A stretch of DNA of 64,000 bases from Haemonchus contortus. Its lineage: Eukaryota; Nematoda; Chromadorea; Rhabditida; Trichostrongylidae. Location of the stretch: positions 13,618,091 through 13,682,090 of the forward strand of contig LS997564.1 of the NCBI GenBank assembly GCA_000469685.2. The letters run 5' to 3'. The notes beneath the pieces were generated by a model. That model was not told where the DNA came from and did no database searches. It worked only from the letters and a program-made list of their open reading frames with translations. Positions 57,368-64,000 of the stretch are shown one piece after another. The stretch's first letter is position 1; each line of letters opens with the position of its first letter. A program made the position numbers and the translations under genes.

Positions 57368-59785
57368 GTAAGAATTGAATAAGGCTTGCGACGCCCCGGC
57401 AACCGTTTAGCCGAGATGAGAAGCGACTATAATTGGCTATGCCAGCAGCCTCAATCGCCTAGCCAAGCAGAGTACATAGCCTCAAAGCTTCTACTTTCTC
57501 TTCTCTCTACCGACTAACAGAGGAGGGGTCTCTCATTGACCGTGACCGTCCCTCTCGCGTGAAAACGATGAAGGGAAGATCTTCCGTAGTTCTTAACAGG
57601 CAGTACTCAGTAATAGCAACAGAACATAGAAGCCACCGGAAGGTTGCGGGTCATAGACGAAAAAAATGCACATTTTCCTGTTGAAATTATGGGTATTTGG
57701 AAGTTAATCTCAATGAAGCCTAGGAAAAACTATATGTGGTCCAGGCAAAGTTGGAAAAAAAGTTGCTGTCAGTTTGATTGGATGGTACGCGCGCGGTTGC
57801 GAAGCTGCCATCAATACGAGCTTCACAATGCCACAACGGTAGCTACACACAACATCCTAACTTCTATGACATAATTCGGTGATATTCCATTATGGCCCTT
57901 TCGCAGTAGCTCATGACAAGTACAGTGCACTGGGTCAGAAGCAAACCATTCCCACTCGGATGAATGTTGTGACCCCATGATTCAGGATACCCTCTTTACC
58001 GAATCTGGGAAGGAACAATCCCAAACAACCTTGTTTTCTCGAATCAAACATTTGGCAACTATCTTAGAGGAGTAATCTTCAAGTCATAACCCTAGGGAGC
58101 GAGGGAGAGAGGGGATGAGATGGACCTCATTCAACTGGAAGTGATAGCCCAAGGTGCGAATGGTTTTCAAACGATTCATCAAGACCAGGCCTAGAATAAG
58201 CACACCCTTTTCAGCCACTTGCTCTCAATCAAAGCTCAGTCAAATAAGTTCCTTCCCAGAACAGCTTTATTGCCCAATTAGATATCTTCTGAAATATTCT
58301 TAGCACCCATGCAATTTCTCTACATAACACAATTATAACAATTGAGCACTCATCTCTCATCAAGATTCATCTCTTCGAACCGAACCTTCGAAAGTACACC
58401 TTATCTCATTCCTAGGAAATCGCCCCAGACAACAGCAAGATGAGGGGATGTTTTCGCTGAGCACTCGGAACTTCTTCTACCGTAATCTTCTCGTTGGCGG
58501 CCAATTTCTTCGCCGCGACGACGAGAGGCATTAGTTTACCTTATGGCGAAGAAGAGACGCTTCGAGCAGGAAACAATTATAAGCTCATTGCCGTCTAGAA
58601 ATTGAGATTACCTACGTAAATGGAAAAGAGGCAGGGAACGACGTAGTCTCATCAACTCGTACCCAAAGGCGCAAAGATGGGGTTATAAAAATATTGTCAT
58701 TAAACAACAGAGACACTTTTACTTTCACATTCGCAGGTACCAATTAAAAGGACCCAGTTGCACTACTGGGTTCAATTCAATCTAGATCCAGTTCAGTCAC
58801 ACTTCAACTAGGCCAACCCTTCCCATTATGGAATCTTTGACTTGAGTTCTGCCTGGGAGGGGCTCATCAGCAAGTGGCTCAAATAATTTGTTGTGCTCAG
58901 ATCAAATCCCTAGCGTTTACACTATGAGTTTGAAAAATTTTTTCCTATTCAAGGGGCTAGAGAAGCAGCTCTTGTAGCCACTGAGAAGCAAGGACTGTGA
59001 TCAATATGGTGGAGAGTTTATCTAATATCATTCAAGGATTGACAAAAAAAAACAAAGGAGTAAGGTCCCAGGCAAATTATCAAATGCAATTAGCATCTAG
59101 AAGAAGGAGAAAATGCGAATTCAGCGAAGACTCATTCGAAGAATCAATAAAAAGAAGTAGAAGCCGTGCAATCCTCAAGAATTCTGTCCTTTGAAAACGC
59201 AAACAATACCCATTTTTCCTTAATAGATATCAAACACCAATATCGCTTGATTGCGAATGCCCCATCAAATCCTCCACGAAATTTCCCACATATTTTGAAT
59301 AAGCACATGCTCACATCCATGAAGTACTGTCGATTACTGGCCTTACTATAGTCAGAAAATTTGGTGAAAGCTTCTCAAAGAGCCGAACCTAGAATGGTCA
59401 TAATCACCAGTAGTCAAGAGCCCACGGTCCATCGATCGAAGGCAGCTCCGCTCAAGCAAACTGTTGGATTTAACTCACCCCAGGATAAAAGTACAACAAT
59501 ACAGGGATAGGGGAAGCCCCAAAAGACAATTGAGAAGAGAATTCGAAGATAGCTAGTCTTTAGTCTTCGCTCGTTACGTATTTGTCAATGTTCTGGACTG
59601 ATCAGTTTCTACCTTTATGAACTATAAATTTTCTTACTTAGGGATTCACAAAATCATGCAGCACTAAAAGCAAAGCAGGAAGACTTCTTCACGGACATGT
59701 CCGAACGAAGACAAATCTTCCGTTGACAGATCGAAACGGAAAGGCAGTTGAAGGCTAGGAGGATTGACGTACAGATAATACCATC
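57368..59785. other. Non-coding stretch, nothing supported
   Basis: No exon chain, repeat family or recognisable regulatory site seen. Confidence 0.35.
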
Positions 59786-59950
59786 ATGCATCATTATTCT
59801 CGTCAGCGAAGCGTAGCGGCAGGCCAGAACATGCGCGAACCTCCAACGCCGTCGCGCACCCGTCAGTCGGTGACAATGAAAAGACGATTTGATGAAATTG
59901 GCATCGAAGGAAGAAGAGGTGTGGTGGGAAAGGGAAGGGCAAAGCAGTGA
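59786..59950 (+). CDS. Candidate short ORF or first exon, unrecognised
   Basis: An ATG at 59786 opens 54 codons (MHHYSRQRSVAAGQNMREPP, TPSRTRQSVTMKRRFDEIGI) to TGA at 59948-59950. It is basic, Ser/Thr-rich and has an SP/TP-like PPTPSRTR site, as in disordered N-termini. A possible donor (AGAG|GTGTGG) precedes the stop. The opposite strand is also open for 164 codons across this site, so coding is unproven. Confidence 0.3.
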   Translation: MHHYSRQRSVAAGQNMREPPTPSRTRQSVTMKRRFDEIGIEGRRGVVGKGRAKQ

Positions 59951-62900
59951 AAACACTCTACCTCGAGGTAACTGAGGATCATCATAGCGCAGGGGTACAA
60001 GAAGATTTCTTTCAAAATCGAATTGTAAAAAGATCGAAAAAAGTTCAAAAGTATCCACAATTAATGAAAAACATTTATGAAACCACAATCCAACGCTATT
60101 TAACGGCAATGTGCACTGTAGGCTCTGGGAAAGCACCTTCCAGAGCATCTCATTCAGGTTCAGTCAGGCTTCCTTCCATTCTCCCCTGTACCGTGCTCAT
60201 GAAAATACAAAATCTAAAAAAAAAGGTTTCAAATCTTCTGCCGTTTGATCGATACCCATTCTCAAGCATCCGCGGTATAGTAATGGAGATAGAATAGGAC
60301 TAGCCAACACTGCTATTTCACTCAAATCGAGGATTTTCGCCAGAGCTGCCCAACCAACAGACTGATTACTCCTGTCTCTTCCTTTGAGAAATTTTATAAG
60401 AAGTTTATACTTTTCAATTTCGGCTTCTAAGCCCATAAGTCAGGTCCGGTCAGTTGTTCCCGAAGCGAGGATCCTTTATTTTAATTAGGCGTTCTAAAGA
60501 CGTCGGAGGGTACGCTTTATTAACGGCTAAATCGCAGATAATTGAGAGATAAGGAGATAATTGGACTCATCATTTCCTTCAATATGACATTAGAAACCGC
60601 AAAGGAAGTCTGTTCCAATGTACTAAAAGCACAAAATAAATTACAAAATGCATAAAATGAAACGTACCGTTACGAAAATTCTCCGAGATAATGAAGCTTC
60701 TCTGTTGATTCAAGCTCATAAGGGCTCTCGTTCCTGTCTTAATGCTATTTACACCGTTCCCCTACGTCTCTAGGGACATAATTAAGCGTTAAAGGCTAAG
60801 ACGTTAATCAATAGAAGCGTTCCAGAGCCTCCTGAGAATGAATTGCTGAAGTCTCCAAACCGTGGACATTACTTTGCTACCGTATTCCTTTGGCGACCTC
60901 GAACTTGGCTCTCCGATTTCTTTACGTGCTAGTGCGCGAAGATTTACTGCTCGTCACGGACGTCATACTCCTATACTGACGGTTAATTGCGTGAAGAGTA
61001 CGTAATTGCACGTGCTATACACAGAGACAAATTAAACGCCTATTTCCTTACAATCACAAGACATTTATACACAGTAATTGTTGTTGTACGGGATTCGATT
61101 TACAGTGGCATTAAAGGACACCTTGGGTAAATATCTCAATCAGGGACAACAAATACACTTCAAAGGGAATGTGCTGGATTGGCTATCGGTCAAGCTAAGG
61201 AGCCCTGAATAAGTTACTGAACCTCTACCAAAATTAATAATTCAGAGTTATACATTGCGTTTCTCCGTGGGCACAGCCATGTAAGCCATATAACCTTCTG
61301 GGTCAAACTACTCCAACCGCTATGAAAAGTTAGAATGTAGTAGTCATAATTGGATCGATCCCTCAATTGGATCACAGTAATTAGAAAGAAGTTATAAGTA
61401 CCTCGGGGAGTGCGTCCAAGATGGGTATATTAGCAGCAGATAAGTCTATAACAGAGAACTCAGAGGCCGATTCCGTGATGATTTTCCTGGATGTGTATTC
61501 TACAAATCACTGCAGGCCAGCTCTTTCCAAATGATCAATCTGGTACTTATCAAGTAACAGGTCCTCACAGAATGAGATGGCAAAAAACCATCCTCACCGA
61601 GAAAATATGGGACTGAGAACAAACCAGTATGGCTGACAGAAACCATTCAGCCAGTCATTTAGCCAGCCACTAAATTAAGTAATCAGTCAGGTGATTAGCT
61701 AGGTAAGTAGCAATCCGAAAGACCAGTCAGCAACAGTCCCTGTAGCTATCTAGTCAGCTAGATACCAAACAAGCCAACCATCAGCCAGCCTTCCATTCTG
61801 CCATCCAACCAGTTGGAGGGGCCACTTTTTCGCTTCCAGCTAGGTAGCTAGTCAGTAAGTACATAGATAGAAATTGGCAGATCTGAGCGTGAAAGCTCAC
61901 GGTCAAGCTAGTAAAGCGTCGGTGACTTTAATCAAAGCATTTAAGTTCTATATTCCACTTTTTAGAATGTTTATCACTGATCCCTTACCGTCTTTTCTCC
62001 GGTTGGATTTCACTACAAGGGCTTCCCAATACTTTATGACCACTTTTCTACCCACCTCTAGATTTACCCATGCCAGCAATCTGACCATTGAACGCAATAA
62101 ATACAGTTGCACTGCATTCACTCCTGAATGATTACCTCTACCGTCAGGAACATGTACAATTTGAGGCCATCTCTACCTCATTCCCCGGACTGGCCTTCCA
62201 CAGGTCTTTCTACAACCCAGTTAGGCGCTTATTACCTTTTCCGCTACCTGCGTCACCTGAAAAACTCTGCGCTCTATTATTACCAGTTCCTCCAGCCACC
62301 ATGTCAACCTCATATTCTCCAAATATACGTGTGCACGCGTGCGTCTCCGATGATCATGATTGTGATGCGCTCCAGTGTTACTAGTTTTTCGTTAAGCGCC
62401 ACCGACTACCAGAGGATTACTGTAAGTTGTAGATCTTTTGTGTCATGCGTCAGGCCAGCCAGCCGCTATGCAGCCGTTATGGTGGCCGGATAGTTAGGAT
62501 AGGAACCAGTATCTGGGTAATCACCGAGGCGTCCGATTATCGTCCAACTCACTTCGCCTCCGCCACCACTAGGTAACTTTCCAAAGATGCAGGGGACTAG
62601 AACTAGCGCAGTGTACATGTTTCGGTCGAAAAATCGGCTTTTCGGCTCCTGAACGGACTCATCGATGTTGTGAATAATGACCTTTAAAATCATGGCCAGA
62701 TTGGCTCTGGCGTGAAGAGCTGCGACCTGTGATAATTAGGGGCTCAAATCCACTGTATACCATTCCAAGACGCACCTTGTAGTTCAATTTACTTCTGTTA
62801 AAGACAAGGAACGAATGAGGGAAAAAAGGGCTGAAGACCTATCTCGATTCCACTGATCCTTCAATCTACCCGACATTGAACCCTCTGCACCTGCACTGGC

Positions 62901-64000
62901 ACTTGATACTCAAAGCCATGAAAGATTTTTAATCGAAGCACTTCGTGGTCGGAGTTGAGTAGTATCAAGTGGAGTACATCGGGCGAAAAGTCTGAAGTCC
63001 TTGTTCGAAATCTGGACGGGCCAACTACGCTCTTCACCTTCCCAGGATCCTCAAATCGGTGCCAGACTCACCCGAGAAGACAAAAGCCCTAACTTCCACC
63101 TCAATGGGCTACCTGGTGCCCCATCAATCGAACATCTCAACCAAATCAGATGCGGCTACAGGACCCTGAGTGTGCCCTCAGACTTTTCTTCTATTGTAAA
63201 GTTCCTATCTTCCACAACTGCACAACTTTTTGCACAAAACAGACATCTTCGCAGTTTTGGGCCAAAAGTGAAACACTTTCAACCGCCTTTAAATTGTGAA
63301 CTGATGTCGGGTATACGGCGTATCCTTAGGACGTCCTAAGCGGTCTAACCATAATAGTCCAAATCGGATTTCGAACGCCATGAACTCGATTCCGCTTCAT
63401 CACCTTGAATATTCCTGCATAATTACTGCCCTACCGATGGATAGAACAAAGCGTAAGCCGCCACTAAAAGCATTCGTTCACTGAAAAACGATTTCTCCCG
63501 CCAAATAATTAGTTATCTTGTCCTACACGCGGATTACGGTAAAGGTCTTTGGTGGCGGTATTCTGATCAGGTAACGGAAGAAAAAAAACTCGGACAGGGG
63601 TTAATTTCAAACGCAATGATGGCGGCGGTCGCCGACGACGACGAGGTCAGACGAGGGGATGTGCATGATTGAGGTGTGTTGGGTACCTATCTAAATCACT
63701 TTTCTGCCGTCATCATAGTTGAATGAATGATCGCTCACCTTATGATTCGGGTAAAATTGTTATACGGCAGTCATTCGGTGACCTGAATCGCTGGGAAAGA
63801 TGGAGTTGAACTGTCATCACCATCATTCCGGAATGCGCCATGTTTGAAGCTTATTTCGATATCTATGTGAAAAGTAGGAAGGCTATCGAACAGCACACTT
63901 TGCCACTAATTCCATTCCATTTGCGCTAGTTTGGATGGAGCCACTGACTCAACTTACCTATGTATTTACTTAGCAATCAGGTACAAGAAATGGGAAAAAT
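59951..64000. other. Non-coding stretch with a CAGTCAGC-rich tract
   Basis: 61640-61870 is a degenerate low-complexity run of agccagtca / ctagctag-type words (cagccagtcatttagccagc, tagctagtcagtaag). 62088-62493 and 63001-63339 are open but overlap in competing frames or lack splice sites. 63616-63650 has an ATG-GCGGCG start-like patch ending GACGAG|GTCAGA that could be a tiny first exon. No gene is supported. Confidence 0.35.

Noticed and set aside
59654..60148. 164-codon minus-strand open frame
   Set aside because: Low-complexity hydrophobic composition, no motif and no splice context; it overlaps another frame on the plus strand.
62088..62493. Two overlapping open frames of 98 and 121 codons
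   Set aside because: They compete in different frames over the same DNA and neither shows a motif or splice signals.
1..64000. Bacterial genes, operons, CRISPR arrays or phage modules
   Set aside because: No long intronless genes, ribosome binding sites or regularly spaced repeats; everything recognisable is spliced and nematode-like.

Overview
This window reads as nuclear DNA of a nematode, most likely a clade V (rhabditid or strongylid) species. Genes are split into short exons by introns with GTAAG/TTTCAG-type borders. The recognisable genes are a Prospero-type homeobox factor, a cuticle collagen, two nematode chemoreceptor families (Srv-like and Srd-like) and a nematode PP1-like phosphatase homologue. 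The DNA between them is packed with decayed transposons, MITEs and a tRNA-derived SINE. No rRNA, stand-alone tRNA, operon or CRISPR was seen. Long introns and many repeats suggest a parasitic strongylid more than Caenorhabditis, but that is inference.

Layout. 1-3.5 kb is transposon debris: a broken piggyBac transposase, two TTAA-flanked piggyBac-type MITEs, a Mutator-like MITE with a perfect 10-bp target duplication, and a mariner fragment. 5.7-7.9 kb (+) holds candidate exons of an unrecognised gene, four of them with compatible splice phases. 8.6-9.8 kb is a transposon nested inside a second copy of the Mutator-like MITE. 11.5-12.7 kb (-) is an Srv receptor pseudogene, followed by a LINE fragment at 13-13.7 kb. 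16.4-19.0 kb (-) is an Srv-type receptor that can be assembled completely from seven exons (323 residues). 22.2-24.7 kb (-) is a complete seven-exon cuticle collagen (271 residues) whose second intron contains exons of an unrelated protein on the same strand. 28.7-30.1 kb (+) is an Srd receptor that lacks its last exon. 32.4-34.9 kb (+) is a PP1-fold gene in which every metal-binding and catalytic motif is replaced while the reading frame and splice sites are intact.

37.0-48.0 kb (-) is the Prospero homeobox gene (pros-1/ceh-26 orthologue), with at least 14 exons ending in a complete Prospero domain. One exon carries one base too many in a T run. Its introns hold SINEs, tandem repeats and decayed coding debris. 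From 48 to 64 kb I find no convincing complete gene, only a few exon-like segments. Because this lies upstream of a developmental regulator it may hold its 5' exons and control DNA.

The genes do not form one pathway. The clearest biological point is the predicted catalytically dead PP1-like protein. The transposon nesting and the exons inside the collagen intron are the main structural curiosities. All exon borders were read by eye and need transcript support.
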